A stretch of 64,000 nucleotides of DNA, taken from positions 592,001 to 656,000 of the forward strand of contig OU696594.1 in the NCBI GenBank assembly GCA_916048095.2. The letters are read 5' to 3'. Positions within the stretch are counted from its first letter, which is position 1. Each line of letters opens with the position of its first letter. The notes beneath the pieces were generated by a model. It did no database searches, was not told where the DNA came from, and saw only the letters and a list, made by a program, of their open reading frames with translations. This DNA is from Sacculina carcini. Its lineage: Eukaryota > Arthropoda > Thecostraca > Sacculinidae. Shown in pieces: positions 45,501 to 55,318 of the stretch. The translations under genes and the position numbers were made by a program.

Positions 45501-45991
45501 GCCGCCGCTATGGCCGGATGTGGCGTCGAAAATGCGACAGACGAGCCGTCACTGAGCTGCCGCTGCGCCATGTCGATGGAGAGCCGGAAGTTGGCGAGGA
45601 AGTCGGCACCCAGGATGGCCGTCGGAGTGTCGGCGACGACGAAGCACCACTTGTACGTGACGGCCGACATGCCGGCGAGACGCAGTGTGGCGCGGTACGT
45701 TCCGTGAGCGGTGATCGGTCGACCGTCCGCCGCACGCAGCCGCGGTGTGCTGTCGGAGCTCTCCACGGCTGACTGTTGCAATCTGCTGCGCGGCCACACA
45801 CTGACCTGGGCGCCGGTGTCCACCAACAGACTCTGGCCGGAGGTCAGGTCGGTGACGAACAACAGCGGCTGTGGTTGTGTCGCTGAGACGGGCGCTACTT
45901 GCCCCAGCGCGGCTAGTTTAAAGTCGGCCGGAAGCTGCACGGCGCGCGGCAGTTGATGGCGTCGCGGCCGAACGCACGATGGTAATAGCAC
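42509..45991 (-). CDS. pol: gypsy Pol polyprotein with one in-frame stop
   Basis: The frame opens upstream of the frameshift site; residues are numbered from 45991. Aspartic protease LVDTGA (Asp58). RT with [20 protein letters not shown] and AYVDD (359-362). RNase [14 protein letters not shown] (Asp512) and FTDHKPL. Integrase zinc finger H708, H712, C742, C745, then D774 in HIDLVGP and D833 in SDQGPQF. A TAG follows at 43475-43477. The same frame resumes SRLWSSLM with Glu in ANGLVERAH. The stop occupies exactly one codon, giving D-35-E spacing, so one point change such as GAG to TAG explains it. A GPF segment follows in the C-terminal domain. Pol is made by -1 frameshifting. Confidence 0.93.
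45881..45922 (-). promoter_or_regulatory. -1 ribosomal frameshift signal
   Basis: Slippery TTTAAAC (plus 45916-45922) sits in the gag frame as ACT-TTA-AAC and is directly followed by the gag stop TAG. After a 6-nt spacer a stem-loop is predicted: CGCTG/CAGCG and GGGC/GCCC, 7-nt loop, 4-nt bulge (45881-45909). Slipping back one base reads TTT-AAA-CTA-GCC, the pol frame. Confidence 0.9.
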
Positions 45992-46791
45992 ATACCGGCG
46001 TCGGCTTCGTCGGTGCGTGGCGGTGAGCGCGTTCTGGAGCGGCTGCGCTGTCGACGATACGCTCCTGGTGCCGGCTCTCGTGCGCGTGCCGTCGTCATCT
46101 CACGCACAGCTGCGGTCAGCTCTGTAACGGCGGCGAGCAGCTGCTGCACAGCCGGATCCGCTCTGGCGCTACCGCGGGCTGCCTCGTGCGTCGACTGCAC
46201 CGCCGCTACGGACACCAGCGGCTGGTCGGCGCGTGTGGCGTCCATGAAGCGGTCGGCGGCGGCCGCCAGCTCGCTGAGTGACGTCGTGTCCGGCAGCAAA
46301 GAGATTGCCGCCTTGACGTTGTTGGGCAGCCGCTGTAGAAACAGGGTTCGAAGTAGCCCGGTGTCGACAGAAGAGCTACCGGCCCCTTCGAGCTCCCCTC
46401 GCATGCGGCGGAGCAGCTGCGACGGATTCTGGTCGCCCAGATGCTGGTGCCGCAGCATGGCGTCCAGCCGGGCCGCTCGTGACTGCGCCATGCGCGTCGT
46501 CAGCTTCTCGCACAAAAGTTGAAAATTCGGCGGCCCCCTGATGACGTCTTTCAGCTCTGTGGCCACATCCATCGGCAGATTGGCCACTAAGAACTGGAAC
46601 TGCCTGACGGGTGAAGTGATTCCCGAAACGGCAAACGCGCAGCTCACCTGTGTGAGCCAGAGTTCTGGCTCCTCGGGCGAGAAAGGCGGCAGCCGGAATG
46701 ATGTGGCAGGTCGGCCGTTGTCGCCTTCATCTTCGCGTTTCACTGGCTCGCCGTCTGTTAAGTGCGGGAAAGCGGCGGTGTCGCTGGGCAT
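45913..46791 (-). CDS. gag: gypsy Gag polyprotein
   Basis: 292 aa from ATG at 46791, the first in-frame ATG after the primer site. [20 protein letters not shown] begins the capsid-like Gag fold typical of gypsy elements. [20 protein letters not shown] and [10 protein letters not shown] follow. A Pro/Arg-rich stretch with SRSRTRSP leads to the C-terminal finger [18 protein letters not shown], a Cys-x2-His-x9-Cys-x3-Cys (CHCC) form in place of the usual CCHC, as known for the CsRn1 clade. The protein packages element RNA. Its stop overlaps pol by 79 nt, and part of the ribosomes should shift at TTTAAAC. Confidence 0.92.
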   Translation of the reverse strand: MPSDTAAFPHLTDGEPVKREDEGDNGRPATSFRLPPFSPEEPELWLTQVSCAFAVSGITSPVRQFQFLVANLPMDVATELKDVIRGPPNFQLLCEKLTTRMAQSRAARLDAMLRHQHLGDQNPSQLLRRMRGELEGAGSSSVDTGLLRTLFLQRLPNNVKAAISLLPDTTSLSELAAAADRFMDATRADQPLVSVAAVQSTHEAARGSARADPAVQQLLAAVTELTAAVREMTTARAREPAPGAYRRQRSRSRTRSPPRTDEADAGMCYYHRAFGRDAINCRAPCSFRPTLN

Positions 46792-46827
46792 GACTCACGA
46801 AATCAAAAAACAAAAACTAAAACAAAA

Positions 46828-46844
46828 TCACGTCGGGTTCACCA
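46828..46844 (-). promoter_or_regulatory. primer-binding site, tRNA-Trp-like
   Basis: Plus-strand TCACGTCGGGTTCACCA reads as a tRNA 3' end with CCA and differs at one base from the animal tRNA-Trp 3' end as I know it. It lies one base from the 5' LTR. Confidence 0.8.
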
Positions 46845-46845
46845 G

Positions 46846-47134
46846 TTTAGCGTGGAAAACACTAGGAATTGATGCAAGTTTAATATCACACGAGAGCGAG
46901 AAGACACGATGTGTATGCTACGAGCGCGCCAGCAAGAAGAAGGAAAACGCGGGGTATCGAGCACAGTGACAGTGTCACACAATATGCATGCCAAGATTTG
47001 TGGCATGATATTTACAATTAAACATGAGACACACATAAGAAGATATGATGAAATAAACTATATGGTACACAGATAAAATAACAATGTAATACTCAAACAC
47101 ACGGCGCAGTCGCGAACGCGGCGCAGTCGCTACA
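46846..47134 (-). repeat. 5' LTR of gypsy element
   Basis: 289 bp, apparently identical to the 3' LTR, followed on the plus strand by the ATAA target duplication. Confidence 0.93.
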
Positions 47135-47477
47135 ATAAGACATATTTAACGAAGCCAAGACCACATGAGTAACAAGCAGATGCGCATATTTTACTGAACC
47201 TATCAACGTAACCAAACCTCTGACCGCAGCAAAATGTCCAGGATGATGACATGCAGAATCATCCGAATGAGGATCACAAAATGGCTGCGCAAATCACACT
47301 TGACACGAAATTTGACAAATTCGCACTTCACTCTAAACCACACTGAAGTGAAACTCACTAAACACGTCAATTATCGCCAAGAATAGCCACAATCACCTGC
47401 CCTGCGAGCAAACGCTGGCAGACATACGCTGCCGAGCACAGTGTTACGAGCTGGCACGCAGTGAGCCTCAGCGTCTT

Positions 47478-49016
47478 GTGCAGTTGTGTAACACTGCCAA
47501 GCGCCAAAATCCCGAATCGAACTTGGCGTATCCCAGCACACGGCGGCGAATGGCCGTTGCGCGGTATACTTGTGCGCCGGCAGTACCTCGCTCCCCAGAC
47601 GAACTTGCTAGCGTTTTAGAGCAATGTCCACGGTACGGCAATGGTATCCTGGGGGATGAGTTTTATCGTGGTAAAGTGACCGCGGGCGACAATGGCGGTG
47701 CTGCCTTGATCTTTCTTTCAAGTCGGCTCCAGCTTCTCTTGTGTGCCGACTGTGAAATTTTCGTGGATGGGACCTTTCACATGTGCCCACAACTGTTTCA
47801 GCAGCACTTTATCGTTCACACGCGGTACAACGACATGTTCATCCCCACAGCGTTCGTCCTTATGACGAAAAGAACAGTATGGCTTTACAGGGCTGTTTGG
47901 CACAAGCTCATTGCCATCACGAGCTCGGCTACTTCAGATATCGCCACCACTTTTTCGCCAAAAACAGCTATGGCCGATTTTGAAAGGGCGATCCATTCGT
48001 CCTTGGTTGATGTCTTCCCGAATGTTCACATGAAAGGGTGTTTTTTTCATTACACTCAGGCGGTTATTCGCAAGGCCAGGTCTTTGAGGCTAAATGCATT
48101 CAGGGGACCGGTCAAGCAAGTGTGCGCTTTACCATCTTTGCCATCACATTTGCTGCAGGCTGGGTTCGACGCCATCAAGGAGGAGATTGTCGAACCATCT
48201 GCTAATATGACGCGGTTTCTGGAATACGTATCCAGGCACTGGCTGAGCAGAGTTGATGCCGAGACTATCAGCCATTTTGACCAGGTCCATAAGACAAACA
48301 ACGCTGTGGAAGGGTTCAACGGCAGGTTGCGCTGGAAACTCCACGGAAATCCAGGCATCTTTCAATTCCTGGATGAGCTGCGCAACAAAAGCCTGGAATC
48401 CAGGCAGATGATCCGGGTTTCGTGGTCTTCTCGGCGGACCGTTCTCAATGCTCGAGGAAGAAGGAAGCTCCTTCAACGGCAACTAATGGCAGGTTATCGT
48501 TTAGCTGCCTCAATTGGGCTGAATAGCTTTGAAGAGTTGCGTTCGTACTTGTCCCACATGGGCAACATTGTCTCTGGCCCCAACGTCGGTCACTCTATTG
48601 TCGGACATGATGATGTAGATGATGTTAGTTCCACCGAGTCGATTCCAGCTGCTTCTGGTGAAACAGTGTCGCCATCTTCACATATGGATGACATTGATGA
48701 GGTCAGTGTTGATCAGCATATGGATGACATTGATGGGGTCAGTGTTGATCAGCACGCTCCGAATTCTCCACACGTGGATAATGAGATTGACAGATATTAC
48801 CAATTCACGCCTCCTTCAAGCAACGTGAACGTGAATGAGCTGGGCGTTGCCGATGATAGGTTCCCGCCGACACAAAACTTGAGCCCAGCCCAAATCGAGA
48901 CGACCAATGCGCAGTTGACCTCGGGAGATGTGGATCCATTTTTGAGCTCAAATTTGATGTGTGGTCACGAATCCATTGGTAGATCCAAACGTGCGCAGAA
49001 GTGGGACAGATGTTGA
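47478..49016 (+). CDS. MULE-type transposase
   Basis: A 512-residue open frame whose true start is uncertain. The first ATG is 47550, but similarity-like sequence extends upstream in frame to HNHLPCEQTLADIRCRAQCY (about 47388), suggesting a lost FLYWCH-type finger. The MULE DDE domain has IFVDGTFHMCP (Asp97), MADFERAI (Asp167), then HMKGCFFHYTQAVIRKA (C188, H191) and NNAVEGFNGRLR (Glu278). The C-terminal third is acidic, with two HMDDIDxVSVDQH repeats. The last ~20 residues look frame-shifted: an alternate frame reads NPLVDPNVRRSGTDVEAGQP, matching the minus-strand ORF at 49.2-49.8 kb. Mutator-like transposases cut and paste DNA. I found no terminal inverted repeats. Confidence 0.85.
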   Translation: MQLCNTAKRQNPESNLAYPSTRRRMAVARYTCAPAVPRSPDELASVLEQCPRYGNGILGDEFYRGKVTAGDNGGAALIFLSSRLQLLLCADCEIFVDGTFHMCPQLFQQHFIVHTRYNDMFIPTAFVLMTKRTVWLYRAVWHKLIAITSSATSDIATTFSPKTAMADFERAIHSSLVDVFPNVHMKGCFFHYTQAVIRKARSLRLNAFRGPVKQVCALPSLPSHLLQAGFDAIKEEIVEPSANMTRFLEYVSRHWLSRVDAETISHFDQVHKTNNAVEGFNGRLRWKLHGNPGIFQFLDELRNKSLESRQMIRVSWSSRRTVLNARGRRKLLQRQLMAGYRLAASIGLNSFEELRSYLSHMGNIVSGPNVGHSIVGHDDVDDVSSTESIPAASGETVSPSSHMDDIDEVSVDQHMDDIDGVSVDQHAPNSPHVDNEIDRYYQFTPPSSNVNVNELGVADDRFPPTQNLSPAQIETTNAQLTSGDVDPFLSSNLMCGHESIGRSKRAQKWDRC

Positions 49017-49218
49017 AGCCGGTCAACCAGTTGCTACCGCGAGTGCTGCTGAGAGCAATGACACCGCGGAACTTTTGACTGGGATAGGCGAGGAATACCA
49101 AAACATCGCCAGCCAATGAGCCACAAAACAGCTTCTTCAAGAAGCCATCGCTCACTAAACCGGCCCAAAACAGCAGTTTTCCCGTGCACACTTACCGCAT
49201 ACTCTTCATACTCCTGAA

Positions 49219-49836
49219 CTAATCTAATCTAAACTTTCCATCGTGCATTCTTTTCAGAATTTTACGCCTTCGATAGGCCTGCCTGTTGCTGAGTCCTTGA
49301 TCAATGAGCTCGCCTATCCCAGGCAAAAGTTCCGCTGCGTCATTGCTCTCAGCAACACTCGCGGCAGCTACTGGTCGATCTGCTTCAAAAGATCCCTCCC
49401 TTTTACACACTCTTGGAGTTGACAATTGATTCGCGACATCTCCAGGTGCCGACGGCACACTGGTCGACTCGTTCGAGCTCTGTGTCTCCGACAATCTATA
49501 CTTTCCATCGCGAATCCTTTTCAGAATTTTATGCCTTCGATAGGCCTGCCTGGTGCTGAGTCCTTGAGCAATGAGTTCGCCTATCCCAGGCAAAAGTTCC
49601 GCGTTGTCATTGCTCTCAGCAGCACTCGCGGTAGCTACTGGTTGACCGGCTTCAACATGTGTCCCACTTCTGTGCACGTTTGGATCTACCGATGGATTCG
49701 TGACCTCTCCAGGGGCCAATTGCGCACTGGTCGACTCGTCCCAGCTCTGTGTCCGCGACAACCAGCCCATCGACAATTGACAACCATCGATAACGGTCAT
49801 GCAATCCACATTCCTTGAAGGAGACATGAAAAGCAA
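49219..49836 (-). CDS. repeat protein related to the MULE C-terminus
   Basis: 205 aa made mostly of two ~90-residue repeats, each ending AELLPGIGELI-QGLS-RQAYRR-KILKR--DG, with a preceding E(A)-P-A-ASAAESND segment. The same segment is encoded on the plus strand in the alternate frame at the end of the MULE gene (about 48955-49085), so these are inverted duplicates of a MULE-linked exon or domain. Function unknown. The RQAYRRRKILKR stretch is strongly basic and could bind nucleic acid. It may be a fragment of a second, opposite MULE copy. Confidence 0.55.
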   Translation of the reverse strand: MLFMSPSRNVDCMTVIDGCQLSMGWLSRTQSWDESTSAQLAPGEVTNPSVDPNVHRSGTHVEAGQPVATASAAESNDNAELLPGIGELIAQGLSTRQAYRRHKILKRIRDGKYRLSETQSSNESTSVPSAPGDVANQLSTPRVCKREGSFEADRPVAAASVAESNDAAELLPGIGELIDQGLSNRQAYRRRKILKRMHDGKFRLD

Positions 49837-49839
49837 GCC

Positions 49840-50638
49840 TGTGTGTCAGCCTCATCATCCGCAACATGACCGTCAACTACTGATTCACGTTCTTCCAATC
49901 CGCCAACAACAGCCGCCCCCACTCTATACACACACATGAAGCGTGATGATCGGAGACTCATTTTCGTGTCTCATACCGAGTACATGACCTGGCTGTGCGA
50001 GTAGTGTCATATCTATGAATTTTGAGCGCAATTTTTTGTTGAGTGATCATCTCAGGCTCGATAGTGCTGACTTACGGCGGAATGTGGCGATTTCACAACT
50101 ATACCTCGTATTCTGAATAATAAAACGCTATAGAATATTCGTATAATGCTCTAGTTGACCACACGTAACCATTTTTTGCTTGCGACTATCGACTGTATGC
50201 AGGGTTGGTAATAAAATAACGCGAAATGATGATTTTGAAATGTGTATTTTCGATATCAACTTCGACGAGCTGCATCTAAATTTGATCAACTAACAAATGG
50301 TCGCATTATAAGCTCGATGTAAAAGGTTACACGGGAAGAAGCCGAAAAGTGTTAACACGGGTGTATCCCGTGCAGCTCGCTGCCACCGCAGAACCGACCC
50401 TCTCCACGCTATGGCGCCACAAGGACGGAAGACGTCTTAGAGAGGGCCACCTCCCCAGAATGCATGACACAACACATAAACTGATATCTGGTACCATTTA
50501 CTGCTGGGTGGATAGGAAAGGTTGGATTATAGAATTCGCCCAGACGAATTACCCGCCGGAGTTTGAGCCATTAACGCCCCTTGTTAGGTTAGTTGGCTAT
50601 CTCACGCATGTAGCTTATATTGAATATATACACAAACG

Positions 50639-50640
<2 letters not shown>
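49840..50640. other. no recognised gene
   Basis: Contains one open frame from 50349 (TLWRHKDGRRLREGHLPRMH..., running into TA repeats) with no domain I recognise. It could be an element remnant. Confidence 0.4.

Positions 50641-50730
<90 letters not shown>
50641..50730. repeat. (TA)n microsatellite
   Basis: About 45 TA units. Confidence 0.96.
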
Positions 50731-50731
<1 letters not shown>

Positions 50732-50919
50732 CATATATATATACTTTATAAAACCTCTTAACCTCTTAAATCGGCTCTTCGAGTTGGCGCAATCATTAAA
50801 CGGCACATCTAAGCATTAAACAGTTTGAAAACCACTGAAGTTCAAATAGCTGATGGGAAATTGGACCAAATGGTCACTCCCGAAATTTTCAATCACTAGG
50901 TACGCCATTGGAAAATGCG

Positions 50920-51450
50920 CCCTATCTTTGCTATCGCTGGTTTTCATCGCATCCTTTTAGCGTTGGATCAGTTGGTACGTTGGGGTAAATGGTCGTAGCC
51001 CCCCAGCGGCGTTCACATTGCCGTTTCAATCTCTTCAAATGGTATAGTGAGCCATTAAACCAGGGAGCAGATTCATGTAGTTTAACATGTTTTGAGATAT
51101 ATGGAACACATCGATCACGAATTTCACAAATGTTTTGATAGAAGTATGTGTACAATGTATCTATTGGGAGAAAGCAGTAGTTGATAAGGTGAAATTTTTC
51201 ACTGAACCCGTGTTTAAATTTTCAGTGTCAATGTGGTCATAGTCATAGAATGATATTGTTTTTAGTATTTTTTGAGCAATAAGGATAGCTAAATTAAGTC
51301 TGATGAGGATGTGGTCCGAAGCATTTCTGTCAATTGGACTCACCATCACCTCACGAATTGTGTTATTATGAGTGGTGGGCGAGATATGCAAATCTAGTAT
51401 GTGGTTATGAGCATGAGTTGAACTATTAACATGATTCGTCAATCAAGTCA
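50920..51450 (-). pseudogene. LINE endonuclease C-terminus and linker
   Basis: Minus strand: HAHNHILDLHI and NASDHILIRLNL (end of an AP endonuclease with SDH), then after a break SKHVKLHESAPWFNGSLYHL and KRLKRQCERRW, the Lys/Arg-rich linker before a LINE RT. Both flanking parts are missing. Confidence 0.75.
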
Positions 51451-51484
51451 AGTCAACAAGTCACACACGAACACACACACACAC

Positions 51485-52205
51485 ACACACACACACCGAC
51501 CGAACTATGCTTACATCATGAATAATGCAACATGACAGGATTCGCAAAAAGAAAAAGACTTTGGAGTAATAATGAATAACAGGCTGTCTCCTGAAAACCA
51601 TATATCCCAAATAGTGAAAAAAACAAATTGCAAAATTGCACATATTAAAACAGCTTTCACATATATCAACGCCGAAACGTTAAGAAAGATAATAATTGCT
51701 ATCATCTGACCACCTCTGGAATACGCTGTCACAATATGGAGTCCGCACAGAAGCACAATGAAAAACTAGATAAAGTACGAAAATAGCTATACAAATAGCT
51801 ACAAAAATATCACACGAGACATGACATTTAGGCTACAACGAAAGACTGAGAAAATTGAGCCTATACACAATAGAAAAAAGATGATTCAGAGGTGATGTAA
51901 TAGCTATATATAGATATATGACAGGGAAAGAAAATATTCAAAATACCAGTCTGTTCCAGCCGACCAGTTCCACACGTTTACATGCTCTAAGTCTTCAAAA
52001 AAGTAGAGACAAGAAAGATATAAAGAAATACAGTTTTCCTCAACGTAGTAAAAACTTCTGGAATAGAATACCGCAAATTATAATAGGACAGCCAACAACA
52101 AGTAGATTAAAAAAAATATGATGACTCCTGGAAGGCAGGAGATAAGAGTTTCTGACTCATTCCTGCGCGAACAACTCGGTAAGAACAGCTCGGTAAGAAC
52201 CCATA
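51485..52205 (+). pseudogene. CR1-like LINE RT C-terminal fragment 1
   Basis: Broken frames read KKTLGVIMNNRLSPENHISQ, KIAHIKTAFTYINAETLRKI and PPLEYAVTIWSPH, the post-palm region of CR1-type RTs. Later, RDKKDIKKYSFPQRSKNFWN follows. A (CA)n tract precedes it at 51475-51496. Stops interrupt it. Confidence 0.8.
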
Positions 52206-52220
52206 CACACACACACACAC

Positions 52221-52291
<71 letters not shown>

Positions 52292-52292
52292 G
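52206..52292. repeat. (ACATAC)n microsatellite
   Basis: CA repeats passing into ACATAC hexamers between two CR1-like fragments. Confidence 0.93.
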
Positions 52293-52299
52293 TGAAGAT

Positions 52300-52800
52300 G
52301 AGGAAGTGGTAAAAAATTGATAAAAAATGTGATAAGGCACCCACTAGAATACGCGGCAGTAATTTGGGCTCCCCACATTAAAAACATATCGCTAGGTTAG
52401 AGAAAGTCCAAAAAGTAGCGACTAAGCTGTTAACATCATTGAGTTCGCTAAATTATGAAAAAAGGTTAGAGAAAATTCGGTTATCGTCACTGGAAAAGAG
52501 AAGGTTAAGAGGGGATTTAATATACGTTTTCAAGCACAGCATTGGTATGGAATGATTGGGTAGGGAAGATTGGGTGGTTTGGAGTACGAGGGACCATAGG
52601 GGACACAATAAATGTCTACAGCAAACCCGGGTATTAAGGGATATAAATAAGTACAGTTTCCCAAGTAGGTGTATAGATATATGGAGCCGTCTGGGTGGAG
52701 AAATAGCTCAATCAAGCAGTATAGCACAGTTCAAGCATAGGTTAGATAAATGTGGGTATGGAGACAGGACAGCCTGAGCCCTGCTCATTTCCTGTAAACT
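52300..52800 (+). pseudogene. CR1-like LINE RT C-terminal fragment 2
   Basis: ARLEKVQKVATKLLTSLSSL, NYEKRLEKIRLSSLEKRRLR and GDLIYVFK, then LRDINKYSFPSRCIDIWSRL, IAQFKHRLDKCGYG. It is the same domain as fragment 1 but better preserved, in the same orientation. Stops interrupt it, and no RT core is present. Confidence 0.82.
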
Positions 52801-53885
52801 ACAAATGTGAGTACAACTTTGAGTACACACATACACACACATACACAGATGTTATCTTTTATGTATACACCTATTTATATTTTTATTTTGTTAGTTCTGT
52901 GAATTCATATTTATCTTCAATATATTTATATTCGTTGATGTTGATTTGTTGTATATTAATTTATGTTTATGGTTAATTATACTCTATTTAGTAATATGTA
53001 ATGTTACTTGTTTGATTGATAATATGGAGTATAAAGGGATATATTGTTTGTTGTTTAATTATTTACATATATATTTATTTGTTCTCTATTGAATCAAATG
53101 TCTTGTTGGTTGAAGATATTTAGTTAATCATGCTTCTATTTATTGTTGGTTTTTGTTACTTATTTAATAATATTGTTTTTATCTCGTGATTGTTTGTTGA
53201 ACCGGATCCACAGGGTTCCGAGTCCAGACGGTTCCGATTCTCGGACCCGGGTTAACACGGATCTTCGTATCAAAACCGGCAGGAAAATTATGCGCACTGC
53301 ACACTACAAGAACACTACGGTGCGTCAGTTTAATGCTGTTAACTTTATTATAATTATTGTTACTTTTATAATTATTATTAATTAATAGTATTGCTATTAT
53401 AATTATATAACATAATTCTAGTATGAAATCGCAATTAATGCAGTTTTTCAACTTTGTTTTAAAAAATGCGTATTATATTGTCATCCTATTTTTTGCGGAA
53501 ATAAATTTAAAATTGTTTTTTGTAATTAAGTCTGTGCGCGCAGAAGCATATCACACGAGGTGTAATACAAAATTACATATATATTATATATTACCTTTGT
53601 TTTATTTAATATACTATTAATATATTGTTTTTGGCGTATATGTGCAGTTTATTACGTGGCCTGTTGTTTAATTCAGCCTGGATTTTTAAAAATATTGTTG
53701 AATCGTAATTGAAGTCAGCATGGAAATGATGCAGTTTTCACGCAGGTATACAAAAATGTTGTTTCAACATTCATGCGATACTTTTTCGCTAAAATAAGCT
53801 GAAAATGCGGTTATTTAATTAAATTCCAAGCTTGTAGTGCACGATGCCGATTTTTTGCTTTTCCTCTGCTTGCTTGTATATTTAT
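52801..53885. other. AT-rich sequence without recognised feature
   Basis: Very AT-rich, with a short GC-richer island at about 53205-53330. No domain or repeat family was recognised. Confidence 0.45.
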
Positions 53886-53887
53886 GC

Positions 53888-53953
<66 letters not shown>

Positions 53954-54078
53954 TATATGCTATATATATAAGCTTATATATATGCATATATATGTTGGTG
54001 TATAAATCATATGTATTCAATTTAGTATTACACCTCGTGTGCTATGCTTCTGCGCGCACAGACTTACATATACGCACA

Positions 54079-54162
<84 letters not shown>
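53886..54162. repeat. two (TA)n tracts
   Basis: TA tracts at about 53886-53995 and 54083-54161, separated by ~90 bp that includes CGTGTGCTATGCTTCTGCGC, the reverse complement of the segment near 53.54 kb. Confidence 0.9.
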
Positions 54163-54163
<1 letters not shown>

Positions 54164-54538
54164 TAGCATTAAAACCCGCCCGTTGTGCGGAACCATTCAT
54201 AAAAATATTGCAAATTAAAAAATTTATATGGCAAACTCTTAAAAACCTTAATCAATCGAAAAGTCTAAATTTCATTATTTTATATTTTATTTGGACAAAA
54301 CATTTTCCCCCAGCCCGCATCATTTTAAACCCGCCCGACGTGCGGAATAATTCAGAAATCGAACACGATCCGTTCTGGACCTTGAAGTCAAATCCGTTAG
54401 TTTTGTATATGAACTCGTTTTACACGGTGAAATCAAACGTTCTATTGTCTACAGTTGATGCACCCGGGAGAATATTATCTCATAAACATCATCCATCGCT
54501 TCGTTTACGTTTCAAGGCCCTGATCTATACCATTGAGC
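54163..54538 (-). mobile_element. Helitron-like 3' fragment
   Basis: CTAGCATTAAAACCCGCCCG begins on the plus strand (minus-strand 3' end at 54163, next base T). It continues like 1692-2260 and 29.5-29.85 kb, stopping at CTATACCATTGAGC where an integrase fragment begins. Confidence 0.65.
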
Positions 54539-55318
54539 TCCGTCGCCGATATCCACCGCCCAGCTGTATGGCACAGATGATACTTGATGGGGTCCTGACC
54601 AACGACTAGTGCACGAAGGCTTAGCTGGCTTCAGATATACTGAATCACCCACACAGTAAGGATTTATGTTCTCCTCCGGCATCGCTCCACTCCATTCCTG
54701 CTTCATGTTTGACTTCGCAGTCCTCCTCTGATTATTCACATCAGGCAGTTTTGGCACACATCCAAAGACGCTGACGAACGGCTTCTCACCAGTCACCGAA
54801 CTCGTGGTGGCATTATACCAAAAGGTCATTTCTGCTACAGGGCGTCCAGACCGCTCAACCATTCTCTTAATTGTTCGATGTATGCGCTCGACAATGCCAT
54901 TTCCTTGGTGGCGATACGCGCAGCACTGGCGAAGCTCGACTCCCCATGAGCGTAACAATTCAGTCACAGTACGACTAATGAAAGTAGGACTATTATCGGA
55001 TAATGGAATATGTGGTGGACCAAACTCCGAGAAAATGTTTTCGAGAGCAGCAGCAACAGAGCTAGATGATTCGCTGAGCAATTTTTTCCAAATTGTGAAT
55101 CGGGACGCATTATCTATTACAGACAAGTACGGGTGAGTTTTGACATATGTTATGTCCATCGAAAAACTCCGCCATACTTGCCCAGATGACAACCGACCTT
55201 TTGGAGCACGTTCTCGTAGAGCAGGATCGATTCTACTGCAGGCTTCACAGCTACTCAAAATGCGGTCCACAGTGGACTTCGGAACTGATTGTCCTTCTTC
55301 CCGCAATATCTCACACGT
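54539..55318 (-). pseudogene. retroelement integrase fragment
   Basis: A minus-strand open frame of ~255 codons: STVDRILSSCEACSRID (CxxC of the zinc finger; the His pair is cut off), SMDITYV (first Asp), LSDNSPTF (second Asp) and GNGIVERIHRTIKRM (Glu), the D,D,E core of LTR-retrotransposon integrases. A basic C-terminal part ends [20 protein letters not shown], a GPY/F-like module. RT and LTRs are absent, and both ends join repeats abruptly. The family differs from the 42-47 kb gypsy. Confidence 0.85.

Larger units (their letters stand above)
42209..47134 (-). mobile_element. Ty3/gypsy retrotransposon, CsRn1-type, near-complete
   Basis: A 4926-bp element: two 289-bp LTRs that look identical, a PBS, gag, a -1 frameshift signal, pol (PR-RT-RH-INT) and a polypurine tract. 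ATAA flanks both ends (42205-42208, 47135-47138), a 4-bp target duplication. The tRNA-Trp-like primer site and a CHCC Gag finger are hallmarks of the CsRn1 clade. The interior is strikingly GC-rich beside AT-rich flanks. No env. One in-frame stop in integrase is the only visible lesion. Confidence 0.95.

Noticed and set aside
42863..46969. Many plus-strand ORFs of 60-169 aa across the gypsy element
   Set aside because: Shadow frames opposite GC-rich gag/pol; no domain of their own.
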